From the NCBI GenBank assembly GCA_020051775.1, contig JAGVQJ010000158.1, positions 1 through 46,129 on the forward strand: DNA of 46,129 bases, given 5' to 3'. A program made the translations under genes and the position numbers. The first letter of the stretch is position 1, and each line of letters starts with the position of its first letter. The stretch comes from Calditrichota bacterium (GTDB lineage: Bacteria > Electryoneota > B3-LCP). A model generated the notes under the pieces. The model had not been told where the DNA came from. It ran no database searches and saw only the letters and a program-made list of their open reading frames with translations. Shown here one piece after another: positions 8,345 to 18,384 of the stretch.

Positions 8345-9967
8345 ATGAACGATTACAAACAGAAAATCCCCCTGGTTTTGATCCTGTTGCTGGGTGCTGT
8401 TTTATTGTTCGCCAATCTCGGATTATACGATCTGTGGGGCGATGAGGTCTTCTCCTTCCCCAAAGGCAACAGTTTCGCCGAGGCTCTGGCTCATTCCAAG
8501 GTCGTCCAGGTTTCCGTGCACCCGCCTCTGCATCTGCTGATGCAGTATGTCTGGATTCACACCTTTGCGGGGTTGGATCTGGCTCTGAACCGATTCATTT
8601 ATGCTATCTTTGGATTGCTGAACGTTTTTCTCGCCTACTTGATCGGCAAAGAGCTCTACAATCACCGGACCGGTTTAATCGCCGCGTTTTTAACGGCCAC
8701 CAGCCCCTACCTGGTGATGTATTCGCGCATGGTGCGCTACTATCCCTTAACTGCGTTCCTGGTGCTATTGGTAGTCTGGCTCTTCTTGCGGTATCGGCGC
8801 ACTCAAAGATGGTCTGACTGGGCCTGGTTTACTCTGGCTGGTGTAGCGTTGATTTACGAAGACTATCTGGGAATCGTCGTGCTTGCCGTGTTATACCTTT
8901 TCACCTTTCTGCGATTTAAAGACCATAGAACCCTGATCCCGAAGCTGTTGCTGTCGGCTCTGGTTATTTTCGTGCTCTTCCTGCCTTGGCTGCCGGTGTT
9001 GACACAGCAGTTGGGGCATGGCACTGATCCCTACCCGGAACTGGCGAAACAGACCCAGCAGGAAAATCCCCGACTGGCGCAAAAGCAAGTCGGCCTGCGC
9101 GGGATGATCTTCGATACAATCATGAAGGTTGGCTATCTATTTTATACCTTTAGTCTTGGCGAAACCACCTACCCTTGGCGCTGGATCGTCAGTTTACCCG
9201 TGATGGGCGCGTTTCTGGCGCTGCTTTGGGGTGGCGCCTTTCGGCGGCGTGTCACCGGAAATGATAGCACCACATTGCTGATCTTCACACTGTCTGGTTC
9301 ACTGGTGTTGTTGCTGATCTTAAGCCAGATCCACGGACAGTTTTCCTCGCGGGCTTTCCAGCTCCCTTCCAAGCTGATGTTCCTGCTCCCCCTGTTCCTT
9401 GTGCTGGTGGCACGTGGTGGGGATAACCTGAAAAGCCGGCTTCCCCAGATTACACTGGGCGCGGTCTTGATCCTGGGGAATGGCTATGGCCTGACCAACT
9501 ACTTCAGCGGCCGCCAGTTCATGAATGCGAAGTATCTAACACCCTGGCGGCAGATGCAAGCGGTCATCGAGTCACAATCCGAACCCCAGGATTTGATACT
9601 GACCGATGAAGAAGCCCTTTTGAAGCAGCTTTATAATAGCGACAGCCCTTTGAACTCCTTTGGTTTGGTGGGCGCCATCGAAGAATCTCATAATCGCTTC
9701 GTCCGCGTCGGGCCTTATGACTTATATTTGGTCATCCGTTACCGCGGTGACGAGCAGATCACCATCGAAGGGTTGGCGGTCCGGGACAGCTTGAAGCAAT
9801 TATATCCCTTGCTCGACGTCGCCTATTACGTTCCCACCGACCCGGAGGCGGCGCCGTTCTGGAAGCGCTTTCTGGGCAAGGAGCCCAACCCCTATCTCGT
9901 GGAAGTCTACCGTTTTCGGGTGGAACTTGCACCCGGCGATACCATCATTTCAAACTATGGAGAATAA
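8345..9967 (+). CDS. Glycosyltransferase family 39/ArnT-like integral membrane protein
   Basis: Many TM segments; N-terminal 'LYDLWGDEVFSFPKG...HPPLHLLMQYVW', 'YNHRTGLIAAFLTATSPYLVMYSRMVRYYPLTAFLVLL'. Confidence 0.8.
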   Translation: MNDYKQKIPLVLILLLGAVLLFANLGLYDLWGDEVFSFPKGNSFAEALAHSKVVQVSVHPPLHLLMQYVWIHTFAGLDLALNRFIYAIFGLLNVFLAYLIGKELYNHRTGLIAAFLTATSPYLVMYSRMVRYYPLTAFLVLLVVWLFLRYRRTQRWSDWAWFTLAGVALIYEDYLGIVVLAVLYLFTFLRFKDHRTLIPKLLLSALVIFVLFLPWLPVLTQQLGHGTDPYPELAKQTQQENPRLAQKQVGLRGMIFDTIMKVGYLFYTFSLGETTYPWRWIVSLPVMGAFLALLWGGAFRRRVTGNDSTTLLIFTLSGSLVLLLILSQIHGQFSSRAFQLPSKLMFLLPLFLVLVARGGDNLKSRLPQITLGAVLILGNGYGLTNYFSGRQFMNAKYLTPWRQMQAVIESQSEPQDLILTDEEALLKQLYNSDSPLNSFGLVGAIEESHNRFVRVGPYDLYLVIRYRGDEQITIEGLAVRDSLKQLYPLLDVAYYVPTDPEAAPFWKRFLGKEPNPYLVEVYRFRVELAPGDTIISNYGE

Positions 9968-9969
9968 AC

Positions 9970-10689
9970 ATGCCGGCCAAACAGGACCCTGAAGTTATTG
10001 CCCGCAAATTCGCCGATCAGATGCAGGCGGCATTCGGACCTCAACTGGAGTCTCTCCTGCTCGTGGGTTCAGCCGCTCGAGGCGATTTCCAGCCGGGCAA
10101 ATCCGACGTCAACACTTTGGTGGTGCTTTCCACCGCCGGCATGGAGCAACTGGAGAAGGCCTATCCCCTCCTGCAATCCTGGAAGAACCGCGGGTTGGCC
10201 CTGCCCCATTTCATGACCCGGCAGTCCCTCGAGCGTTCGGTGGACTCTTATCCGCTGGAAATCTTGGATTTCAAATCCTTCCATCGTCTCCTCGTTGGAG
10301 CTGATTGCCTTTCCGGCTTGCAAATCCCGCCGGAACCACTAAGAGTGCAGATCGAACGTGAAGCTCGGGGCAAGCTGTTTCTGCTGCGCCAGGTTTGGGC
10401 GGCGCAGGCCGGGCATGATCGCGAGCTGTCCGAAGTCATGCGGCAGGCGTTGAAAGCTTTCACCGTAATCTTCCAAGGAATCCTGACGCTAAAGGAACAG
10501 CCCATTCCCGCGGATCGAACCCAGTTGTTCGACAAAGCCGCACAGATCGCTGGATTTTCAGCGCCGATTTTCCGCCGGATCCACGAACTGCGATTAGGTC
10601 ACAAGGAACAGAAGCCGCATGACCTGTTTAAAGCTCTCCTGCATGAAGTCACGGGTATCGTGGCGTGGGTAGATGGGTATAAAGGTTGA
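9970..10689 (+). CDS. Nucleotidyltransferase-domain protein
   Basis: LLLVGSAARGDFQPGKSDVNTLVVLS matches the GSxxxGDxxxxSDxN nucleotidyltransferase motif. Confidence 0.7.
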   Translation: MPAKQDPEVIARKFADQMQAAFGPQLESLLLVGSAARGDFQPGKSDVNTLVVLSTAGMEQLEKAYPLLQSWKNRGLALPHFMTRQSLERSVDSYPLEILDFKSFHRLLVGADCLSGLQIPPEPLRVQIEREARGKLFLLRQVWAAQAGHDRELSEVMRQALKAFTVIFQGILTLKEQPIPADRTQLFDKAAQIAGFSAPIFRRIHELRLGHKEQKPHDLFKALLHEVTGIVAWVDGYKG

Positions 10690-10772
10690 CCTGTGCCAAT
10701 ACCGCAATCTTATCATCGTATAAACAACAGAAAAACATCAAACTGGTAACGATTCAGTAGAATTTCTCCCCT

Positions 10773-12890
10773 ATGCTCCAAGTCATCCAGGATTTCAAAT
10801 CAGGCGCGATCCGCCTGGTGGACGTGCCCGCACCGGAAGTATCTCCAGGAAACGTGCTGGTGCGCACGCGGGTATCCGCCATTAGTGTCGGCACCGAGCG
10901 CACCACCGCCGACGTGGCTCGCAAGAGTCTGATCGGCAAGGCCCGCAGCCGTCCCGATCTGGTGCGCAAGGTGTGGGAAAACGTGCAGCGCGAAGGTCTC
11001 GCCACGACCATCAAGAAAGTCAAGGGGCGCCTGGACGAATGGAAGCCTATGGGTTACAGCGCCACGGGTGACGTATTGGCGGTTGGTGCAGGCATAGATG
11101 ATATTCTGCCGGGAATGCGGGTGGCGTGTGCCGGAGCCGAACACGCCGGTCACAGTCAGATCATTCTGGTGCCCAAGAACCTATGCGTTCCCCTCTTGGA
11201 CAGCGTTCAGTTCGAGGATGCAGCGTTTACGACCATCGCTTCCATTGCTCTGCAAGGCATTCGCCGTGGGGAAGTCAACCTGGGCGACAACGTAGTAGTA
11301 TTGGGGCTTGGATTAGTAGGCCTGTTGACCGTGGATCTCTTGAAAGCCAGTGGTGCCAATGTCCTGGGAATGGATATTCGCGGATCAGCGTTGGATTGGG
11401 CGAAAAAGTTTAACGTAGACCAAACCGTGCTCTTGGGCGAGGACGATCCCGAAGAAGCAGTAGCCGCTTGGTCGGGGGGGCGCGGCGCTGATCTGGTAAT
11501 CCTGACTACAGCCACCCAATCCAGCGTGCCGATGCGCATGGCGCCGACATTGCTTCGCGATCGCGGTCGCCTGGTGGTGGTAGGCGTGGCAGGATTGGCG
11601 CTGGAACGGGAAGTCTTCTACATGCGCGACCTGGAACTGCTCTTCTCGCGTTCCTATGGCCCCGGTCGCTACGATCCAGGTTACGAGGAGAAGGGCCGCG
11701 ACTACCCCATCGGTTTCGTGCGTTGGACCGAACGGCGCAATATGGAAGCCGTAATCAGTTTAATCGCCCAGGGAAAGATTCATCCCTCCAAATTGATTAC
11801 CCATCGTTTCCCCATCACCGAAGCGGACAAAGCCTACCAGATGATCTTGGAAGGGAAGGAAGCGCCCGTCGGGGTGATCCTGAACTACCCGGATGAACCG
11901 GTCACGAGTCGGCGCATGACGATTTCAGCGCGCCCGGCGGCCAAATCACTGAAAATCGGAGTTATCGGTGCGGGAGGTTTCGCCCGGAATTTCATCCTAC
12001 CGCAGATTGCCCGCTGCTCGGACGCTCAAATTGCCATGGTCGCGACGGCACACGGACATACGGCCCGCATGGTCGCCGAGAAGTACGGCATCCCCGAAGC
12101 CACAACCGATGCCGCGCAAGTGTTGAATGACGACTCCATTAATATGGTTTTCGTCCTCACCCGGCACGATACTCACGCCTCGCTGGTTTGCGAAGCGCTG
12201 CGTCGCGGCAAGATGGTCTACGTAGAAAAACCGCTGGCGATGAATCAAGCGGAACTGGTTCAGGTGGAAGAAGCGCTGCGGAATTCGCCTTTCCCCTGGT
12301 TAATGGTCGGCTTTAATCGGGTCTTCTCGCCCCATACCGCCTTTTTGAAGAAGCATTTCCCGCAATCGCCCGCCTTCATGTTCTATAGAGTCAACGCCGG
12401 GACACTGCCCGCCGGCAGTTGGATGAAAGATGCTCAGTCCGGAGGTGGACGCTGGGTAGGGGAAGGTTGCCATTTTCTGCACTTTGCGCGGCACTGGATG
12501 GGTGTTGACCCGGTGGCATTCATGGCCAGCGGGATTCCGTTGCGCGGGGAAGATCCGATGGAAAACCTGAGCCTGTTTCTGGACTTCGGGCCGAAGGGGA
12601 CATTCAGCCTGCTCTACACTTCGCGCGGCGCTAAGAAGTATCCCAAAGAGCACCTGGAGGTGTGGGGCGAAGGCAAGACCGCCGTGCTGGAGGATTTCCG
12701 TAGCGTTACGGTTTTTCCCGGGAAGAAAGTGCACAAGAGTAGCGGGCAGGACAAAGGCATTGACACCGAAATCGCGCGAACTTTGGAGGCTGCCCTGAAA
12801 GGCGCGCCTCCGCCCCTGGATCAGGAAGAGTTGCTGGCGACGCACCGACTCCTGTTCCAGATCGAAGACAGTCTTCGTCAAAAGTCATAA
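10773..12890 (+). CDS. Bi-domain oxidoreductase: zinc-type alcohol dehydrogenase fused to Gfo/Idh/MocA
   Basis: N-terminal MDR half (VVVLGLGLVGLLTVDLLKASGANVLGMDI) and C-terminal Gfo/Idh/MocA half (KIGVIGAGGFARNFILPQIARC...VYVEKPLAMN). Confidence 0.88.
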   Translation: MLQVIQDFKSGAIRLVDVPAPEVSPGNVLVRTRVSAISVGTERTTADVARKSLIGKARSRPDLVRKVWENVQREGLATTIKKVKGRLDEWKPMGYSATGDVLAVGAGIDDILPGMRVACAGAEHAGHSQIILVPKNLCVPLLDSVQFEDAAFTTIASIALQGIRRGEVNLGDNVVVLGLGLVGLLTVDLLKASGANVLGMDIRGSALDWAKKFNVDQTVLLGEDDPEEAVAAWSGGRGADLVILTTATQSSVPMRMAPTLLRDRGRLVVVGVAGLALEREVFYMRDLELLFSRSYGPGRYDPGYEEKGRDYPIGFVRWTERRNMEAVISLIAQGKIHPSKLITHRFPITEADKAYQMILEGKEAPVGVILNYPDEPVTSRRMTISARPAAKSLKIGVIGAGGFARNFILPQIARCSDAQIAMVATAHGHTARMVAEKYGIPEATTDAAQVLNDDSINMVFVLTRHDTHASLVCEALRRGKMVYVEKPLAMNQAELVQVEEALRNSPFPWLMVGFNRVFSPHTAFLKKHFPQSPAFMFYRVNAGTLPAGSWMKDAQSGGGRWVGEGCHFLHFARHWMGVDPVAFMASGIPLRGEDPMENLSLFLDFGPKGTFSLLYTSRGAKKYPKEHLEVWGEGKTAVLEDFRSVTVFPGKKVHKSSGQDKGIDTEIARTLEAALKGAPPPLDQEELLATHRLLFQIEDSLRQKS

Positions 12891-12913
12891 CCTCAATTCA
12901 AAGTGAGAATCTC

Positions 12914-13489
12914 ATGAAACGTGGAACGATTATTCTTCTGGTCGTATTGGGTCTGCTGGTCATCATCGGTATGTCTCTCTACGGCTTTGTCAAAGGCAGT
13001 TACAACGCTCTGGTTTCCGGCGACGAAGGCGTTAAAGGCGCCTGGGCGCAGGTGGAAACCCAACTCCAGCGTCGTTACGATCTCATTCCCAACCTGGTGG
13101 AGACGGTCAAAGGCTATGCCACCCACGAACGCGAAGTTCTGACTCAGGTCACCGAGGCGCGCGCCCGGGTTGGCGGTTCAGCCACGATCGAGGACAAGAT
13201 CAGCTCTAACAACCAGCTCTCGGCAGCCCTATCTCGGTTGCTCATGGTGGTGGAAAGCTACCCCAACTTGAAGGCCAATGAGAATTTCGTCCGTCTGCAG
13301 GATGAACTGGCGGGCACGGAAAACCGCCTCGCGGTGGAACGTCGCCGCTACAACGAAACTGTGCAGTTGTACAATGTGATGTTGCGTCAGTTTCCCCGCA
13401 ACCTCATCGCCAACATGTTCGGCTTTCAGCGCGCCGCCTTCTTCGAAGCGCCCGGCGAAGCCAAAACCGCTCCCAAGGTGGAATTCTGA
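12914..13489 (+). CDS. lemA: LemA family protein
   Basis: N-terminal TM, then YNALVSGDEGVKGAWAQVETQLQRRYDLIPNLVETVKGYATHEREVLTQVTEARARV. Confidence 0.92.
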   Translation: MKRGTIILLVVLGLLVIIGMSLYGFVKGSYNALVSGDEGVKGAWAQVETQLQRRYDLIPNLVETVKGYATHEREVLTQVTEARARVGGSATIEDKISSNNQLSAALSRLLMVVESYPNLKANENFVRLQDELAGTENRLAVERRRYNETVQLYNVMLRQFPRNLIANMFGFQRAAFFEAPGEAKTAPKVEF

Positions 13490-14592
13490 TGAACGATCCG
13501 CGCTTGAAAAAAATGGCTCGGATTCTTTCGGAATACTCGCTCGGCTTGAAGCCGGGCGATTTATTTCTAATCCAGTCCAGCGACGTAGCGGCTCCGCTGA
13601 TCCGCGAGGTTTTCTACGAAGCCTTGCTGGCCGGAGCCTATCCGTACCTGAAGGTCACGCTCGAAGGTGTAGCCGAAATCCTGTATAAAACCGCCTCTGA
13701 CGACCAGTTGACCTTCATCAGCGAGCTGCAAAAACTGGAAGTTGACAAGATCAATGCGGCTCTAACCATTTTAGGCACGCATAACACTCGCAGCCTGGCC
13801 GGAGTGGATCCGCAGCGCATCGCATTCCAGAAGCAAGCGGGTACGCCATTGTCGCGCCGCATCCTGGAACGAATCGCTGCGGGCGAACTGCGCTGGTGCG
13901 CCACCCAATTCCCTACTTTCGCAGCCGCTCAGGATGCCAATATGTCCTTGACCGAATACGAGGATTTCCTCTTCGCGGCCTGCGGCTTGGATCAGGATGA
14001 TCCCGTCGGTCACTGGAGAGCGCTGGCGGCGAATCAGGAGCGCGTGATCTCGGTAATGCCCACTAAGAAGACCCTGCGCCTCACTGCCGCGGACACCGAC
14101 CTGACCTTTTCGGTTGAAAATCGCCGTTGGGTCAATGCCGCCGGCAAGGAGAATTTCCCCGACGGCGAAATCTTCAGCTCTCCTATCGAAGAATCGGTCA
14201 ACGGACAGATTCGCTTCTCCTACCCGGCCATTTACCAGGGGCGCGAAGTTGAAGATGTGCGTCTGGTGTTCGAGAACGGCCAGGTGATTAAAGCCCAAGC
14301 CACTCGCGGCATGGATCTGTTGAAAGCCATGCTTCAGGTTGACGACGGATCAGCGTTCGTTGGCGAATTCGCTTTCGGGATGAATCCGGGCATCACCCGC
14401 TTCACCCGCAACACCCTCTTCGATGAAAAGATCGGCGGAACCATGCACCTGGCTTTGGGAGCTTCCCTGCCCGAAACCGGCGGCAAGAACCAATCCGCCA
14501 TCCACTGGCCTATGGTGATGGATCTGCGGTCGGGGGGAGAAGTCAGTGCGGAAGGGGAGCTGATCTACAAGGATGGTTCCTTTGTGGTTTGA
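13489..14592 (+). CDS. Aminopeptidase, M29 (thermophilic metalloprotease) family
   Basis: ILSEYSLGLKPGDLFLIQSSDVAAPLIREVFYEALLAGAYPYL; C-terminal FAFGMNPGITRFTRNTLFDEKIGGTMHLALGASLPETGGKNQSAIHWPMVMDLR. Stop/start overlap with lemA. Confidence 0.88.
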   Translation: MNDPRLKKMARILSEYSLGLKPGDLFLIQSSDVAAPLIREVFYEALLAGAYPYLKVTLEGVAEILYKTASDDQLTFISELQKLEVDKINAALTILGTHNTRSLAGVDPQRIAFQKQAGTPLSRRILERIAAGELRWCATQFPTFAAAQDANMSLTEYEDFLFAACGLDQDDPVGHWRALAANQERVISVMPTKKTLRLTAADTDLTFSVENRRWVNAAGKENFPDGEIFSSPIEESVNGQIRFSYPAIYQGREVEDVRLVFENGQVIKAQATRGMDLLKAMLQVDDGSAFVGEFAFGMNPGITRFTRNTLFDEKIGGTMHLALGASLPETGGKNQSAIHWPMVMDLRSGGEVSAEGELIYKDGSFVV

Positions 14593-14701
14593 CACCCGAT
14601 TAAAATCGGGTGCACGCTGAAAGAGAAGTCGTTGAAACGGCTATTTTCTCTCAGTGGTTTTAACCACTTTAAATTGACGAGCACCGGAATTTATTCCGGT
14701 G
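14593..14701. repeat. Structured intergenic element made of three consecutive hairpins
   Basis: CACCCGAT-TAAA-ATCGGGTG (14593-14612), AGTGGTT-TT-AACCACT (14653-14668), CACCGGAAT-TT-ATTCCGGTG (14682-14701). Confidence 0.7.
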
Positions 14702-14719
14702 GCGGGAGCGTTCGGTTCT

Positions 14720-15508
14720 ATGAGCACAATAATCACCCTCACCACCGACTTCGGCACTACCGATGGCTATGTCGCCGCGATGAAAGGCGTAATTCTATCC
14801 ATGGCGCCCGAAGTGACCATCGTAGATGGCACTCACGAAATCGAACCTCAAGTGGTGCGACAGGCGGCGGTGGCCATCTATACCTTTGCGTCATACTTCC
14901 CCGCTGGAACCATTCATGTCGTTGTGGTTGATCCCGGAGTTGGAACGAAGAGAGCGATTTTAGCGGTCGAAGCTTTGGACCAGATCTTCATGGCTCCGGA
15001 TAACGGTCTGCTGTCACTGATCTTCGATTCCGATCCGCCGGCTCGCGTTTTCCGCGTCGAAAACCGGGTCTTATTCCGGCCCGAAGTGTCCGCCACCTTC
15101 CATGGGCGGGATATCTTCGCTCCGGTGGCTGCGCACCTGGCTTCCGGTGTGCGTTTGGAAGACGTCGGCCCGCAGACCGACCAATATGTTCGCGGATTGA
15201 TACCAAAACCTGAAGTCTTCGGCGAATCCATCATAGGCCAGGTCATCTACCGGGATCGTTTCGGAAATTTGATGACCAATATCACCCTAGAGCATCTGAA
15301 GGGGCTTGATTTTGCCAGGGTGAAAGTGAAGGTCGGTAACTTGGAATTACATGGTATATTTTCCACTTACGGGGAGGTGGAGAAGGGACAACCGCTGGCT
15401 TTGCTTGTGTCGTCGGGATTCTTGGAAATCGCGGTGCGGGAGGGAGATGCGGGGAAATTATTCAACCTGGTCGTGGGGGGAGTGGTTGTAGTGGGTATTT
15501 ATAAATAA
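14720..15508 (+). CDS. SAM hydroxide adenosyltransferase (DUF62 family)
   Basis: MSTIITLTTDFGTTDGYVAAMKGVILSMAPEVTIVDGTHEI...HVVVVDPGVGTKRAILAVE...APDNGLLSLI; start at in-frame ATG 14720. Confidence 0.88.
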   Translation: MSTIITLTTDFGTTDGYVAAMKGVILSMAPEVTIVDGTHEIEPQVVRQAAVAIYTFASYFPAGTIHVVVVDPGVGTKRAILAVEALDQIFMAPDNGLLSLIFDSDPPARVFRVENRVLFRPEVSATFHGRDIFAPVAAHLASGVRLEDVGPQTDQYVRGLIPKPEVFGESIIGQVIYRDRFGNLMTNITLEHLKGLDFARVKVKVGNLELHGIFSTYGEVEKGQPLALLVSSGFLEIAVREGDAGKLFNLVVGGVVVVGIYK

Positions 15509-15590
15509 TTCAGAAATCAAAGATCAAAATTGAATTTCACCGCTGGCGGATTATTTTATACCGATGCTCGAAAGTAATTTCCGATGTTTC

Positions 15591-15691
15591 CTGGATTCCA
15601 GCTTTCGCCCGGCACGGACGGTCGTGCCGACCGCTGGAATGACTGAGTACCTTGCATTTTTAGGGTCATCCCAGCGAAAGCTGGGATCCAG
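15591..15691. repeat. Inverted intergenic repeat pair (TGGATTCCAGCTTTCGC / GCGAAAGCTGGGATCCA type) with an internal hairpin
   Basis: CTGGATTCCAGCTTTCGC near 15591-15608 against GCGAAAGCTGGGATCCAG near 15674-15691; internal CGGCACG-GACGGT-CGTGCCG at 15610-15629. Confidence 0.7.
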
Positions 15692-15828
15692 ACGGGAGAA
15701 TATTTTCAAGAACTGCTATATAAGCCCAGTCCCCCACTGCCGAATCGCGCAGCATTCGGCGAAAAAAGGGCTATTAGCCCCTTGACTATCAGGCTCATTT
15801 TAGCTATATTAGCCCGTATACTCTTTAA

Positions 15829-17877
15829 ATGAATCCCCCGTCCCAACGTAAAACTATAGGAACTGTTATGAACCTTAAACATTTCATGGTTGTAATTGCG
15901 ATGATAACTTTGATCGCCTCCAATCTTCACGCTCAAGCCGCCAAGGAGCGCAGCGAGATCCCCGAGAAATACAGATGGCGGACTACCGACATTTATCCCG
16001 ATATCACCGCCTGGCAGAAGGATTTTGAATCCCTGAAGACGGACATTGACAAGCTCACGGCCTTCAAAGGGCGTTTTGCCGGGGACAAAGCGGTTGAAGT
16101 GCCGAAAGCGTTGATTGAGTTCAATAAACTCTCCGACGAACTGGGCAAGAAATTTGAGCATGTTTACACCTATGTCGCCTACAATGGGGATGTGGATCTG
16201 GCCAATTCCGAATGGGATGGCCGCAACCAGCAGGTGCAGATGTTGTGGGTGGATTACAGCCAGAAGCTGGCCTGGCTTGAGCCGGAACTGCTGAAAATTC
16301 CCCAGGAAACCATGCGCAGGTTTATCGCTGAAAATCCTGCGCTGAAAGATTACGAGAAGTATTACAACGATATGTATTTGCGCCAGGCGCACGTGCTGTC
16401 CGAAAAAGAAGAAGAGATTCTGGCGCTGGCCGGTAACATCGTGGAAACTTCCTCAGACGTTTTCGGCAAGCTGACGGATGTGGATTTGAAGTTCGGCTCT
16501 ATCCAGGTGCCGCGCCGGGATGAGAATGGTAACCCGGTCAAGGATGCGAACGGCAACGCCCTCCTGGATTCCGTGGAAGTCAGCGACGCCGGTTATGTCA
16601 ACTGGCGCACCGACCCTGACCGCCAAATCCGCCAAGATTACCATAACAAGCTATTCAGCGGTTATAATGAGTACGGCACCACCATTGCCGCTCTGATGAA
16701 CGGCAATGTGATGAAAAACGTCTTTTACGCCAAAGCCCGCAAATACGATAATACCCTGCAGGCAGCTCTTTTCAGCACATTTGTGCCGGAAAAGGTCTAT
16801 ACCAATCTGGTGGAAACAGCGCGTAAAAACTCTGCGCCGCTGCATAAATACAACGAAGTACGCAGACGCATTCTGGGCGTGGATCACTACCGCCACTGGG
16901 ATTATTACGCCGGGCTGTTCAAAGAGCCTGAGAAGCGCTACACCTGGGAAGAAGGCGTGGCCATTGTGGTTGATGCCTTGAGGCCATTGGGTGAGCAGTA
17001 CGTCAAAGACATTGCCTTCGGTTTGAATCCCGGCAGCGGCTGGGTGGACCCGTTCTACAGTAAAGGCAAGCGCGGCGGAGCCTACTCCGGATCCAGCTAC
17101 ATGATTCACCCCTTCATGCTGTACAATTTCGACGTAGATAAGGGCTTAAATCGCGAGGACGTCAGTACGGTGGCACACGAAGTTGGGCATTCCATGCACA
17201 CCTACTACTCAGAAAGAGAGCAACCTTACGTCAATTATGGCTACGCAATTTTCAACGCTGAAGTGGCTTCCACGACCAACGAAGCGCTGTTGAATGCCAA
17301 ACTGTTGCGCGAAGCTCGCGAAGCTTACAAGAAGGCGAAAAAAGGCCCTGCGAAGGACGCGGCTAAACAGAACCTCATGTCGCTCCTGGAAGCCAACCTA
17401 AGCGGCGCACGAGATACCTTCTACCGCCAGACCATGTTTGCTGACTTCGAGTTGGCCGTTAACCGCATGGGTGAAAATAGCCAACCCATTACCAAAGAAT
17501 CGCTGGATACACTGTACCTCGGCCTGTTGAATACATACCAGGGTCCGGCGCTGGAATATGAGCCACTGTCCTCGGTGGAATGGGAACGCATCCCTCATTT
17601 TTATCGGGGTTACTACGTGTACACCTACGCTACCAGTTATGCGGCGGCGATGGCTATCGCGGAAAAAATTCAAACCGAAGAGCGTTTGGGCAAGCACGAC
17701 GCCCGCGACCGCTACCTTAATTACCTGGCCAGCGGGTCGTCCAAGCACCCGGTGGAGCTGCTGCAGGATGCCGGTGTGGATATGTCCACACCAGCTCCCA
17801 TCGAAGCTTGTACCCGATGGTTTTCCGGTCTGGTGGATGAATTGGATGCGCTATCCAAAACTCCACAAGGGCAATAG
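15829..17877 (+). CDS. pepF: Oligoendopeptidase F (M3B family) with signal peptide
   Basis: VAHEVGHSMHTYYS zinc motif; IPEKYRWRTTDIYPDITAWQKDFESLKTDIDKL; C-terminal YATSYAAAMAIAEKIQ; signal peptide after M(15868). Confidence 0.9.
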   Translation: MNPPSQRKTIGTVMNLKHFMVVIAMITLIASNLHAQAAKERSEIPEKYRWRTTDIYPDITAWQKDFESLKTDIDKLTAFKGRFAGDKAVEVPKALIEFNKLSDELGKKFEHVYTYVAYNGDVDLANSEWDGRNQQVQMLWVDYSQKLAWLEPELLKIPQETMRRFIAENPALKDYEKYYNDMYLRQAHVLSEKEEEILALAGNIVETSSDVFGKLTDVDLKFGSIQVPRRDENGNPVKDANGNALLDSVEVSDAGYVNWRTDPDRQIRQDYHNKLFSGYNEYGTTIAALMNGNVMKNVFYAKARKYDNTLQAALFSTFVPEKVYTNLVETARKNSAPLHKYNEVRRRILGVDHYRHWDYYAGLFKEPEKRYTWEEGVAIVVDALRPLGEQYVKDIAFGLNPGSGWVDPFYSKGKRGGAYSGSSYMIHPFMLYNFDVDKGLNREDVSTVAHEVGHSMHTYYSEREQPYVNYGYAIFNAEVASTTNEALLNAKLLREAREAYKKAKKGPAKDAAKQNLMSLLEANLSGARDTFYRQTMFADFELAVNRMGENSQPITKESLDTLYLGLLNTYQGPALEYEPLSSVEWERIPHFYRGYYVYTYATSYAAAMAIAEKIQTEERLGKHDARDRYLNYLASGSSKHPVELLQDAGVDMSTPAPIEACTRWFSGLVDELDALSKTPQGQ

Positions 17878-17906
17878 AAACCACCGTCATCACAAGTAAC
17901 AATGAG

Positions 17907-17935
17907 AAGGGCGGGGGGGGGCGACCCCGCCCTTT
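17907..17935 (+). terminator. Terminator-like hairpin downstream of pepF
   Basis: AAGGGCGGGG ... CCCCGCCCTTT, containing a G9 run at 17913-17921. Confidence 0.55.
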
Positions 17936-17958
17936 GGCTATAGCCTAAAGGAGCCGTC

Positions 17959-18357
17959 ATGATCTACGAAATTCGGCGTTTCGACTTGGGTAGCGTCTTC
18001 AAGATCACCTTCCTGGTATCCCTGGTAGTGGCTCTTATCCTTGGAATTTTCTTCGGCATGTTCATTTTGAGGATGATTGCTACCATCAGCCCCATGATTC
18101 AGGATGAGATGCCGATGGACGTCACGAAGGTTGCGGGCGCAGGAGTAATCTTCTTAATCGGATTCCTGGCGGTAGCTATGGCACTGCAATGGTCGGTGAT
18201 GGCCGTCATCGCCGCGGCAGTGTACAACGTCCTGGCCGGGTCCATCGGCGGTCTGCGTATGGAACTGTCAGAACCGGCGCCGCGCCATCTCGTTTCGGCT
18301 GTGCCGGTGGTGACGCCGCAGCCGCCGATCTCAATTATCCCCCCCGGCCCCCCTTGA
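17959..18357 (+). CDS. Small two-TM protein, DUF3566-like
   Basis: IYEIRRFDLGSVFKITFLVSLVVALILGIFFGMF ... VMAVIAAAVYNVLAGSIGGLRMELSE resembles DUF3566. Confidence 0.55.
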   Translation: MIYEIRRFDLGSVFKITFLVSLVVALILGIFFGMFILRMIATISPMIQDEMPMDVTKVAGAGVIFLIGFLAVAMALQWSVMAVIAAAVYNVLAGSIGGLRMELSEPAPRHLVSAVPVVTPQPPISIIPPGPP

Positions 18358-18384
18358 AAAGCGGGGGTGACTCGCGGGCGGGAG

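Noticed and set aside
17913-17921. G9 homopolymer as phase-variation tract
   Set aside because: It is outside any coding region, in a terminator-like hairpin; no ORF is affected.
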